A stretch of DNA of 52,303 bases from Oxalobacteraceae bacterium (lineage in GTDB: Bacteria > Pseudomonadota > Gammaproteobacteria > Burkholderiales > Burkholderiaceae_D), in assembly GCA_947374865.1 (NCBI GenBank), contig CANCDR010000017.1, positions 1 to 52,303 of the forward strand, in the 5' to 3' direction. The translations under genes and the position numbers were made by a program. Positions within the stretch are counted from its first letter, which is position 1; every line of letters begins with the position of its first letter. The notes beneath the pieces were generated by a model, which saw only the letters and a program-made list of their open reading frames with translations, ran no database searches and was not told the origin of the DNA. Shown here in pieces: positions 23,152 through 31,040 of this stretch.

Positions 23152-25839
23152 TTAGCTTCCTTCGAGGAAGCTTTTCAGTTTGTCAGAGCGGGAAGGATGA
23201 CGCAGCTTGCGCAATGCCTTGGCTTCTATTTGACGAATACGCTCGCGCGTGACGTCGAACTGTTTGCCGACTTCCTCAAGCGTGTGGTCAGTCGACATCT
23301 CGATACCAAAACGCATACGCAAGACCTTGGCTTCGCGCGGCGTGAGGGAGTCGAGTACATCTTTAACCACACCACGCATCGAGGCATGTAAGGCTGCATC
23401 GGCCGGAGCAAGGGTATTATTGTCTTCGATGAAGTCGCCCAAATGGGAGTCATCATCGTCACCGATCGGCGTTTCCATCGAAATCGGTTCCTTGGCGATC
23501 TTCATGATCTTGCGGATTTTATCTTCCGGCATTTCCATTTTGATCGCCAGCGTGGCGGGATCAGGCTCGGCGCCGGTTTCTTGCAAAATCTGGCGTGAGA
23601 TGCGGTTCATCTTGTTGATCGTTTCGATCATGTGCACCGGAATACGAATGGTGCGCGCCTGATCGGCGATCGAACGGGTGATGGCCTGACGAATCCACCA
23701 GGTTGCATAGGTCGAAAACTTATAACCGCGACGATATTCAAACTTGTCGACGGCCTTCATCAAACCAATATTCCCTTCCTGGATCAGATCGAGGAATTGC
23801 AAACCGCGATTGGTGTACTTCTTGGCGATCGAGATCACCAGACGTAAGTTCGCTTCGGTCATTTCGCGCTTGGCCATGCGGGCTTTTTTCTCACCAGCGG
23901 CCATTTTTTTGTTGATCGCGCGCAGATCCGGCAACGGCAAGACAACGCGTGCCTGCAAGTCGAGCAGCTTTTGCTGCAGCTCTTTGACGGTCGGCACGTT
24001 ACGGCCAAGGATCACGCTGTAATTGTGATGACCGTTGACTTCGCTATCGACCCAGCTTAAGTTCGTCTCATTACCCGGGAAGACCTTGATGAAGTGACTA
24101 CGCGGCATTCCGCATTTATTCACAGCGACGTCGAGGATCTGTTTTTCGATGTGACGTACTTCGTCGACCTGACCACGCAAGGTGTCGCACAGCTTTTCGA
24201 CAAACTTGGCAGTAAAGCGAATCGACAGCAGCTCGTTGGAAATCGCTTCCTGCGCCTTGACGTAAGGCTTGGAGTTATAGCCTTCCTTCTCGTAGGCCTT
24301 GCGCATTTTGTCGAAGTTGGTCTGAATGGCCGCAAACTTATCGAGCGCATCACGCTTGAGTTGTTCGATTTGCTCGGCGGTGAAACCGGCGGCGCCGGAA
24401 GCGGCGACTTCTTCGACTTCTTCTTCGGCTTCTTCGCCTTCTTCGTCCTCTTCGTCGTCATCCGAGACGACCACTACAGGTGCAATGACAGGCTCTTGAT
24501 CGCGATTAGGATCGACCATACCGTCGACGATTTCGTCGATCTTGGTTTCGTCTTTTTCAATCCGCGTGGCGGCCATGAGAATTTCAGCGATCGTGGTCGG
24601 ACATGCCGAGATCGCCTGGATCATGTCTTTCAAGCCGTCTTCGATCCGCTTGGCGATTTCAATTTCGCCTTCGCGCGTGAGCAATTCGACCGAGCCCATT
24701 TCACGCATATACATGCGGACCGGGTCGGTGGTGCGACCGAAATCGGAATCGACGGTCGACAACGCCGCTTCAGCAGCCGCCTCGGCTTCATCATCACCTG
24801 TGACGGTGGCGACGTTATCGGTCAGCAGCAGCGATTCAGCATCGGGCGCATGCTCATAGACCGCGATACCCATGTCATTGAAGGTACCAATGATGCCTTC
24901 GATGGCTTCTGGGTCAACAATGTTTTCTGGCAGGTGATCGTTGATCTCGGCGTAGGTCAGGAAGCCGCGTTCCTTGCCCAGCTTGATGAGCGTCTTGAGC
25001 TTCTGGCGCCGGGCTTCGAGTTCTTCTTCGGAGGCTTCGGTGTCGGAAGAAAAAGCATCTTTGAGCAGGGCTTTTTCTTTGGCCTTACGATCTTTTGCCT
25101 TGGCCTTATCGGCTGCTTTGAGTTCGGCGCGCTCGAGCGCGTTGAGTGCGCCGATCTCATCATTCTCAGGCTGAAATTCTTTCGGCTTACGACCACGGCG
25201 ACCCGGTACTTTTACACTCGGCAAAATATAGCCGGAGGTATCAATAGCCGCCAGCGTGGCGGCATCGGTGGTGGCAGTTACACCTGCACGGCCGTCGGGC
25301 GACCGGACTTCTACTGGCGGCTTTACCAGCTTAGTTACTACTTTGGCTTCAATAATCTTTGTCACGGAGTCTTTCGGTGTCACGGCGCTCAGTTTGGTGG
25401 GCGCTTTTGGTAATGGCTTAGCATTAGAGGTAGGCGGCGCCGATTTAGTGCCCGGCTTTGCTGCAACTTTTGGCGCAGGACCCTTTGCAGCTGTCTTGCT
25501 CGGCAGACTGGCGGCGCTGGCAGTTTTACCACGCACGACAGGCTGGACGGCTGGCTTGGCCGCAGGTTTCGCTGCTGATTTCGTCATAGGCTTAGCCGTC
25601 GTTTTAGCGACGGGCTTGGCGGGTGTTTTAACGACTGGCTTAGTCGTCGTTTTAGCGACTGGTTTTGGCGCCACCTTGGCCACTGGCTTGCTCACTTTTT
25701 TAGCGATCGGTTTGGCCGCCACCTTCTGCACGGACTTGGCCGGCACAGATTTGGACGGCGGCACAGGCTTGCTCGGCTTGGCGGCTGGTTTGGTATTCTT
25801 AGCAGGAGTTTTCACTGGTTTCTTCATTGCGTTCGCCAT
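23152..25839 (-). CDS. rpoD: Primary sigma factor RpoD with long basic N-terminus
   Basis: This is the housekeeping sigma70, 895 residues from the ATG at 25839 (a TTG at 25854 is possible; neither has a clear ribosome site). E. coli RpoD is 613 residues. The extra length is a Lys/Ala/Pro/Val-rich N-terminal tail (about 1-215, units such as KPVAKTTTK), ending in an AT-hook-like [11 protein letters not shown]. Region 1.1 follows ([20 protein letters not shown]), then 1.2 ([11 protein letters not shown]), the acidic non-conserved region ([15 protein letters not shown]), region 2 with [20 protein letters not shown], region 3, and region 4 with the [23 protein letters not shown]. It sits in the conserved order dnaG-rpoD-tRNA. 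Confidence 0.97.
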   Translation of the reverse strand: MANAMKKPVKTPAKNTKPAAKPSKPVPPSKSVPAKSVQKVAAKPIAKKVSKPVAKVAPKPVAKTTTKPVVKTPAKPVAKTTAKPMTKSAAKPAAKPAVQPVVRGKTASAASLPSKTAAKGPAPKVAAKPGTKSAPPTSNAKPLPKAPTKLSAVTPKDSVTKIIEAKVVTKLVKPPVEVRSPDGRAGVTATTDAATLAAIDTSGYILPSVKVPGRRGRKPKEFQPENDEIGALNALERAELKAADKAKAKDRKAKEKALLKDAFSSDTEASEEELEARRQKLKTLIKLGKERGFLTYAEINDHLPENIVDPEAIEGIIGTFNDMGIAVYEHAPDAESLLLTDNVATVTGDDEAEAAAEAALSTVDSDFGRTTDPVRMYMREMGSVELLTREGEIEIAKRIEDGLKDMIQAISACPTTIAEILMAATRIEKDETKIDEIVDGMVDPNRDQEPVIAPVVVVSDDDEEDEEGEEAEEEVEEVAASGAAGFTAEQIEQLKRDALDKFAAIQTNFDKMRKAYEKEGYNSKPYVKAQEAISNELLSIRFTAKFVEKLCDTLRGQVDEVRHIEKQILDVAVNKCGMPRSHFIKVFPGNETNLSWVDSEVNGHHNYSVILGRNVPTVKELQQKLLDLQARVVLPLPDLRAINKKMAAGEKKARMAKREMTEANLRLVISIAKKYTNRGLQFLDLIQEGNIGLMKAVDKFEYRRGYKFSTYATWWIRQAITRSIADQARTIRIPVHMIETINKMNRISRQILQETGAEPDPATLAIKMEMPEDKIRKIMKIAKEPISMETPIGDDDDSHLGDFIEDNNTLAPADAALHASMRGVVKDVLDSLTPREAKVLRMRFGIEMSTDHTLEEVGKQFDVTRERIRQIEAKALRKLRHPSRSDKLKSFLEGS

Positions 25840-26135
25840 TGAATCATCTAACAACAGGGTTGCTTGGTGCTCTTTGAGTGCTACGAGATACAGTCACTTT
25901 ACTGACACTACGGGGAATACCAAGAACGTGTTTGGGGTGGTCACCCGACGCTTCCGCATGCATGTGATACCAGCACGGAGAAACAGACCGATCATTCCTA
26001 CGCTTGCCCGGCGAGGGCTCACAAAATGTCGGGAACAACCCTTGAAAACGCTTCGACTTGCTGTGCGCTTGGTTTCAAAGGTCCGAAACTATAGCACAAC
26101 AGTCATCTTTACTCCAGCCATCCGCCGCCAAAACC
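25840..26135 (-). other. dnaG-rpoD spacer with candidate promoter
   Basis: The 296-bp gap contains no credible gene. On the minus strand an extended -10, TGC-TATAGT (26088-26096), is visible about 250 nt before the rpoD ATG, with only a weak -35 (TGGAGT, 26111-26116). It is probably one of several rpoD promoters. A heat-shock promoter could be present but I cannot recognise one. Confidence 0.4.
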
Positions 26136-27932
26136 CTACCTTTTAGCAATTTCTTCTTCGGTAGCGCGCTGTATGGCCTCTTTTTGCTGCGTCAGTTCGC
26201 GATAGCGTTGCACTGCTTCGGGTGTGCCCAGGCCATTGGCCGCTAGGCGTTCAAATTCCAGCTTGATGAGCTTGAGCCTGGTTTGCCGGATCGCGCCGGC
26301 CAGTTCCTGGCGCAGAACATCGATGTCGGATTCGGTCGACTGGGCGACGTCGGCGATGAGCGTATCGAAGTCTTCGCCACCGCTGCGCAACTGTTCGGCC
26401 AGCGCAGCAAAATTGGCCTGCTCACCCATGGCCTGACAGGTACCGATCAAATGACCGAGCATCTCGCCATGTTCCGCCGCACTGTCGAGCAAGGCAACGG
26501 CCGCATCATCATCGATTTGCAAGGCGAGCTGGGGCTGGGACACCAGAATCCGCATGATCTGCCATTCCAAGCCGATTGGCGCGCTGCGATGGGCTTTGGG
26601 CGGGGCGGCCCGTTTGCGCGCTACCGGCTGCAAGAGTTCGAACAGTCCTTCAATTTCACTCGGGGTACTTTGCGTAAGCTGGGCCAGACCGCGGACGATC
26701 TGTAGCCGCAGTGAACTCGCCGGCATGGCCTGCAGCAGCGGCTTGGCGTCAAACTGGGCCCGCGCACGTCCCTCGGGCGTTTGCAGGTCCACATTATCCG
26801 TGACTTCTTTGAGCAAAAATTGTGACAGCGGCATGGCGTCGCGCACTTCTTGGTCGAAGGCCGGAGCACCGCGTTCGCGGACGAAACTATCCGGGTCGTG
26901 CTCGGTCGGCAAAAACAAAAACTGGATCATCTTGTCGTCGGTCGCATAGGGCAGGCAGGCATCCAAGGCCCGTCGGGCAGCGCGGCGGCCGGCACTGTCG
27001 CCGTCGAAGCTGAAAATCACATGGTCGGTCTGACGTAATAATTTGTGTACATGGGTCGGCGTACAGGCGGTGCCGAGCGTGGCGACGGCTTGCGCAAAGC
27101 CATGCTGCGCCAAAGCGACCACGTCCATGTAGCCTTCTGTGACGAGGGCATAGCCGGCGTCGCGAATCGCCAGACGGGCTTCGAACAGACCATACAGTTC
27201 ACTGCCCTTTTGAAACAGCGGCGTTTCCGGTGAATTGAGGTATTTCGGTTCACCCTTATCGAGCACCCGTCCGCCAAAGCCAATCACCTGGCCTTTGGTA
27301 TTTCGGATCGGGAACATGATGCGATCACGGAAGCGGTCGTAGCGTTTGCGGTTCGCGCCGTCTTCGTCGCTGCGATCGATCACCAGACCGGATTCAACCA
27401 GCGCGAGATTATCGTAATCAGGAAAAATTGACCGCAGATTATCCCAGCCATCCGGCGCAAATCCCATGCCATAACGTGCGGCGATTTCACCCGACAGACC
27501 GCGCGCTTTGAGGTAATCAATCGCTCGGGGAGCGGCGCGCAGCTGCTTGCGGTAATAGTCGCAGGCTTGGCTCATGGCCTCGGACAAGGCCAGGCTGCGC
27601 GCCTGCTGTTCGGCGCGTTGGGCGGGCGGAATTTTGTCATCGTTTTCGGGCACGATCATGCCCACGCCTTGCGCTAAGTCTTTGACGGCATCGACAAAAC
27701 CCTGACCAGAATAGTCGATCAGAAAGCCGATCGCGGTGCCATGCGCGCCGCAGCCAAAGCAGTGATAAAACTGCTTGGTCGGGCTGACGGTAAAGCTGGG
27801 GGATTTTTCGTTATGAAACGGGCACAGGCCCATGTAATTGGCGCCGCCCTTTTTGAGCTGCACATAGCGTCCCACCACGTCGACAATGTCGACCCGGTTG
27901 AGCAGATCCTGGATGAAGGATTGGGGAATCAC
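26136..27932 (-). CDS. dnaG: DNA primase DnaG
   Basis: This 598-residue primase makes RNA primers for replication. It has a GTG start, 1 nt after the yqeY stop. The N-terminal zinc-binding domain has CPFHNEKSPSFTVSP followed by FYHCFGCGAHG (Cys-His-Cys-Cys). The catalytic core has EGYMDVVALAQ, the TOPRIM acidic motif, and FSFDGDSAGRRAARRAL. The C-terminal DnaB-interacting domain (about 440-598) is helical and ends EEEIAKR. The N-terminus (MIPQSFIQDLLNRVDIVDVV) is canonical, supporting the GTG. Confidence 0.96.
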   Translation of the reverse strand: MIPQSFIQDLLNRVDIVDVVGRYVQLKKGGANYMGLCPFHNEKSPSFTVSPTKQFYHCFGCGAHGTAIGFLIDYSGQGFVDAVKDLAQGVGMIVPENDDKIPPAQRAEQQARSLALSEAMSQACDYYRKQLRAAPRAIDYLKARGLSGEIAARYGMGFAPDGWDNLRSIFPDYDNLALVESGLVIDRSDEDGANRKRYDRFRDRIMFPIRNTKGQVIGFGGRVLDKGEPKYLNSPETPLFQKGSELYGLFEARLAIRDAGYALVTEGYMDVVALAQHGFAQAVATLGTACTPTHVHKLLRQTDHVIFSFDGDSAGRRAARRALDACLPYATDDKMIQFLFLPTEHDPDSFVRERGAPAFDQEVRDAMPLSQFLLKEVTDNVDLQTPEGRARAQFDAKPLLQAMPASSLRLQIVRGLAQLTQSTPSEIEGLFELLQPVARKRAAPPKAHRSAPIGLEWQIMRILVSQPQLALQIDDDAAVALLDSAAEHGEMLGHLIGTCQAMGEQANFAALAEQLRSGGEDFDTLIADVAQSTESDIDVLRQELAGAIRQTRLKLIKLEFERLAANGLGTPEAVQRYRELTQQKEAIQRATEEEIAKR

Positions 27933-27933
27933 A

Positions 27934-28380
27934 TTACTTGGTCAGGGCCGCTTTGACTAATCCGGAAACGGCGGTCATGTCAGCCCGTCCGGCCAGCGCT
28001 GGCTTGAGAATGGCCATCACCTTGCCCATGTCTTGTGGTCCGGCGGCGCCTGAATCGACGACCGCCTTGGCGACCGCGGCAGCGATCTCGGCATCGGAAA
28101 AACCGGCCGGCATATAAGTTTGCAGAACCAGGACTTCGGCCTTTTCGATATCGGCCAAGTCTTGCCGACCGCCGGCTTCGAACTGGGTGATCGAGTCTTT
28201 GCGCTGCTTGAGCATTTTTTCAATGATCGCCAACACATGGGCATCGGTGATCTCGACCCGTTCGTCGACTTCCTTTTGCTTCATAGCGGCCGTCAGTAAG
28301 CGTATCGTGCCCAGCTTGCCGGCATCTTTGGCGCGCATGGCGGCTTTCATGTCTTCAGTAATTTGCTCTTTAAGACCCAT
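27934..28380 (-). CDS. yqeY: GatB/YqeY domain protein
   Basis: This 148-residue stand-alone YqeY domain resembles the tail of the GatB amidotransferase subunit that contacts tRNA. It begins MGLKEQITEDMKAAMRAKDA and ends with the characteristic helical AMGKVM-like segment (QDMGKVMAILKPALAGRAD). The cellular role is unsettled; a tRNA-related function is assumed from the fold. Location between rpsU and dnaG is typical of proteobacteria with this gene order, and the 1-nt gap to dnaG indicates cotranscription. Confidence 0.93.
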   Translation of the reverse strand: MGLKEQITEDMKAAMRAKDAGKLGTIRLLTAAMKQKEVDERVEITDAHVLAIIEKMLKQRKDSITQFEAGGRQDLADIEKAEVLVLQTYMPAGFSDAEIAAAVAKAVVDSGAAGPQDMGKVMAILKPALAGRADMTAVSGLVKAALTK

Positions 28381-28422
28381 GATGACTCCCGAATGACGGA
28401 TTGACCTACATTAAAAACACTA

Positions 28423-28453
28423 AAACCCGCCGCGGAAGGTCCGGAGCGGGTTT
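28423..28453 (-). terminator. Terminator/attenuator after rpsU
   Basis: On the minus strand AAACCCGC and GCGGGTTT form a stem around a partly paired GC-rich loop, and TTTTAGTGTTTTT follows. A second perfect 6-bp hairpin (CCGCAC-AGAC-GTGCGG, 28463-28478) lies between the rpsU stop and this stem. As in other macromolecular synthesis operons, this would let more rpsU than dnaG message accumulate. Confidence 0.75.
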
Positions 28454-28487
28454 GCGAGCGCACCGCACAGACGTGCGGCGAAGCGAA

Positions 28488-28700
28488 TTAGAACAGCTTT
28501 TTCGGCAATTGCTGGCTGCGGATGCGCTTGTAGTGACGCTTCACAGCAGCGGCGAGCTTGCGCTTACGCTCAGCTGTTGGCTTCTCGTAGAACTCCCGCG
28601 CGCGCAATTCGGTCAACAGACCGGTTTTTTCAATGGTGCGCTTGAAGCGACGCATGGCGACTTCGAACGGTTCGTTCTCTTTAAGGCGAATAGTAGTCAT
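28488..28700 (-). CDS. rpsU: 30S ribosomal protein S21
   Basis: This 70-residue basic protein is the full length of S21 ([20 protein letters not shown] at the start; [17 protein letters not shown] at the end). S21 helps base-pairing of the 16S 3' end with mRNA at initiation. It heads the rpsU-yqeY-dnaG-rpoD group, with an attenuator directly after it. Confidence 0.97.
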   Translation of the reverse strand: MTTIRLKENEPFEVAMRRFKRTIEKTGLLTELRAREFYEKPTAERKRKLAAAVKRHYKRIRSQQLPKKLF

Positions 28701-28736
28701 GTAAAAATCGAGGCTGTTAGATTAAGGTGGAGTCGG

Positions 28737-28745
28737 ATTATAGCA
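28737..28745 (-). promoter_or_regulatory. Extended -10 promoter of rpsU
   Basis: The minus strand reads TGC-TATAAT, an extended -10 with a perfect hexamer, 37 bp before the rpsU ATG. The -35 region (about 28760) is poor, as tolerated for extended -10 promoters. The predicted start is near 28730. Confidence 0.6.
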
Positions 28746-28794
28746 GCATAAGTTCGAATGGGGAAGTTGCTTAGTTATCTGCTTAGTCATCTTG

Positions 28795-29997
28795 CTAATT
28801 TGAGACCGCCAGACCCGCCGCCATACCGGAGGCCCAGGCCCACTGAAAGTTATAGCCCCCCAGCCAGCCAGTCACATCGACCGCCTCGCCGATAAAATGC
28901 AGGCCGGGCACGGTATTGCTCATCATGCTGGCTTGCGAGAGTTCGCGCGTATCGACGCCGCCCAAAGTCACCTCGGCCTTGCGATAGCCTTCTGATCCAT
29001 TCGGCGTGAGATGCCAGTGATTGAGTAATTCACCCAGGCGGCGCAGCTGTTTGTCCTGCATGTCGGCGGGTTTGGCATCGGCCTTGAAGTCGTGCGCGGC
29101 CAGCAGACCATCGACTAGTCGGGCCGGCAGCCACTGGGCCAGATGATTCGACAGATTCTTTTTGGTACGGCCCTTTTCTTCTACCAAACTGTGCGCCATG
29201 TCCTGATCCGGCACCAGATTCAGACGTAAGGCGGCGCCCTCCTCCCAGTAGCTGGATATCTGCAGAATCGCCGGTCCGGAAACGCCGCGATGGGTTAGTA
29301 GCAAATCTTCACGGAAGCGTCCCAGATTTTTTTTGCTGCCGGTCTCGACTTCGACTTCGATGGAGAGTCCGGACAATTCGGCAAATGGTGCCCAGGCTGC
29401 CTCGTCGAAGGTTAGCGGCACCAAGGCTGGGCGCGGGGCAATGAGTTTAAGGCCAAACTGGGTCGCGATACGAAAGGCAAAATCGGTGGCGCCGATCTTG
29501 GGGATCGATAGCCCGCCGGTGGCAATGATGACGCGTTCAGCCAGCAGTTCGCCCTGATCGGTATCGATGCGGAATACTTCGCCATTTTTGCCGATCGTCT
29601 CGACCTTGCAGGGCATGCGCCAGGTGACGTTACCGGCAGCGCATTCGGCCTTGAGCAGGGCGATGATGTCTTCCGACGAATGGTCACAAAACAGCTGACC
29701 TTTGTGTTTTTCAGTGTAGGCAACGCGGTGCTTTTTGAGCAGCGCGAGAAAATCCTGCGGCGTGTAGCGCGACAAGGCACTTTTGGCAAAATGCGGATTC
29801 TGCGATAAAAAATTATTGGGCGTGGTGTGCAGATTGGTAAAGTTACAGCGGCCACCGCCGGAGATGCGGATCTTTTCTGCCAGTTTGCTGGCATGGTCGA
29901 TCAGGACGACTTTTTTACCGCGCTGACCGGCGACGGCAGCGGCCATCATGCCGGCAGCGCCAGCGCCGATGACGGCGACATCAAATTGTTGACTCAT
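28795..29997 (-). CDS. HI0933/YhiN-family flavoprotein
   Basis: This 400-residue FAD-dependent oxidoreductase family protein has the N-terminal Rossmann motif DVAVIGAGAAGMMAAAVAG, then the family hallmark KIRISGGGRCNFTN, and ATGGLSIPKIGATD in the middle. The C-terminal FAD contact is GLHFIGEAVDVTGWLGGYN followed by WAWASGMAAG. The reaction and substrate are unknown for most of the family. It lies downstream of ybiB on the same strand (34-bp gap). Confidence 0.9.
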   Translation of the reverse strand: MSQQFDVAVIGAGAAGMMAAAVAGQRGKKVVLIDHASKLAEKIRISGGGRCNFTNLHTTPNNFLSQNPHFAKSALSRYTPQDFLALLKKHRVAYTEKHKGQLFCDHSSEDIIALLKAECAAGNVTWRMPCKVETIGKNGEVFRIDTDQGELLAERVIIATGGLSIPKIGATDFAFRIATQFGLKLIAPRPALVPLTFDEAAWAPFAELSGLSIEVEVETGSKKNLGRFREDLLLTHRGVSGPAILQISSYWEEGAALRLNLVPDQDMAHSLVEEKGRTKKNLSNHLAQWLPARLVDGLLAAHDFKADAKPADMQDKQLRRLGELLNHWHLTPNGSEGYRKAEVTLGGVDTRELSQASMMSNTVPGLHFIGEAVDVTGWLGGYNFQWAWASGMAAGLAVSN

Positions 29998-30031
29998 GGG
30001 GAACGATCGTAAAGGAATTCAGGATTCGGAT

Positions 30032-31000
30032 TCAGAGCGCGATTGTAGCCTGTATGCGCGCACTCACACTGCGGCATTGTTCGACTTGCTGCAAGATCGG
30101 CAAGGGAATCGGCTGCTGGCCGGCGAGAGCCTCGGTAATCCATTGGGCGGTCGTGACGGCATCGCGCGCGGCAGGCAGCAGCGGCATCTCGTCCACCGGA
30201 TCTTGTTTTTCGACCAGCGTACTGCGCTCGCCATGATGAAACCAGTCGATCTGCTGCGCCCGCTTGGGATTGGCGACGGTTTCGCCTTCGGTGCCGCGCA
30301 TGAGAAAAATATCCCCGCGCGCAGCCGGCGCGAGGGTCATAAAGTAAGTCCCCAACATCTCTAGATACTCCGGATGCGTGTAAGAGTTCAGGCGCAACGC
30401 CGGACCGGCAAACGGCTGCAAGATCTTGACCAGTGTATGGGTCGAGCTGCGTACACCGAGAATGCGGCGCAGGGACAATAGATGCGCCATTTGCGGCGCG
30501 AGAATTTCGATCGGCAAAAAGGCCGGCTTGCCCTGCGCGAGCTGTACTTCGGCCTGCTGAATCGTTTGACAAGGCGGCAAACCGAGTTCCTGCATGATCT
30601 CGGCCGTGGTGACACGCGTGGGATCCTGCAGCACGCCATGCACCAGCACCGGCACGCCTTCGCGCGCGAGCAGAGCGGCTAATAAGGGTGTCAGATTGGG
30701 CAGATTACGTGCGCCGTTATAGCTCGGGATCACCACGGGAGCATAGCGTACCGCCGGCGCCGTCAGCTGCGTAAGTGAGGCTTCGGCAGCCATCAAAAAG
30801 CCGGCAATTTCATCTGCCGTTTCGCCCTTGATACGCATCGCCATCAAAATAGCGCCCAGCTCCAGATCGGCCACGCGGCCGGCCAGCATGGCAGCATACA
30901 ATTGCGCGGCATCGGCCTGCGAGAGGCTGCGTGCGCCGTTTTTACCGCGACCGATTTCTTTGATGAAGCGGGCGGTGGGGAAGGTGTCTGTTTCTGTCAT
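30032..31000 (-). CDS. ybiB: YbiB/TrpD2-like nucleic-acid-binding protein
   Basis: This 322-residue protein has the fold of anthranilate phosphoribosyltransferase (TrpD): a helical N-terminal domain (FIKEIGRGKNGARSLSQADA; GAILMAMRIKGETADEIAGF) and an alpha/beta domain (PVVIPSYNGARNLPNLTPLL; VLVHGVLQDPTRVTTAEIM). The TrpD glycine-rich PRPP loop is not kept in standard form; E. coli YbiB binds DNA rather than acting as an enzyme. It follows nasA by 40 bp on the same strand and may be read through from the nitrate operon. Confidence 0.85.
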   Translation of the reverse strand: MTETDTFPTARFIKEIGRGKNGARSLSQADAAQLYAAMLAGRVADLELGAILMAMRIKGETADEIAGFLMAAEASLTQLTAPAVRYAPVVIPSYNGARNLPNLTPLLAALLAREGVPVLVHGVLQDPTRVTTAEIMQELGLPPCQTIQQAEVQLAQGKPAFLPIEILAPQMAHLLSLRRILGVRSSTHTLVKILQPFAGPALRLNSYTHPEYLEMLGTYFMTLAPAARGDIFLMRGTEGETVANPKRAQQIDWFHHGERSTLVEKQDPVDEMPLLPAARDAVTTAQWITEALAGQQPIPLPILQQVEQCRSVSARIQATIAL

Positions 31001-31040
31001 AGACGCAGTTTACACTGAAGACTACGCGCCTGGCCGATCC

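Noticed and set aside
24094..25413. Long plus-strand open frame opposite rpoD
   Set aside because: Lies fully antisense to the strongly supported sigma factor; its Asp/Gly/Arg-rich, Phe-rich composition reflects the complement of Lys/Glu codons, and no domain is seen.
25256..26146. Plus-strand open frame with hydrophobic Ala/Gly/Leu repeats opposite the rpoD 5' end
   Set aside because: It is the complement of the Lys/Ala/Pro repeat tail and simply inherits its periodicity; no conserved domain.
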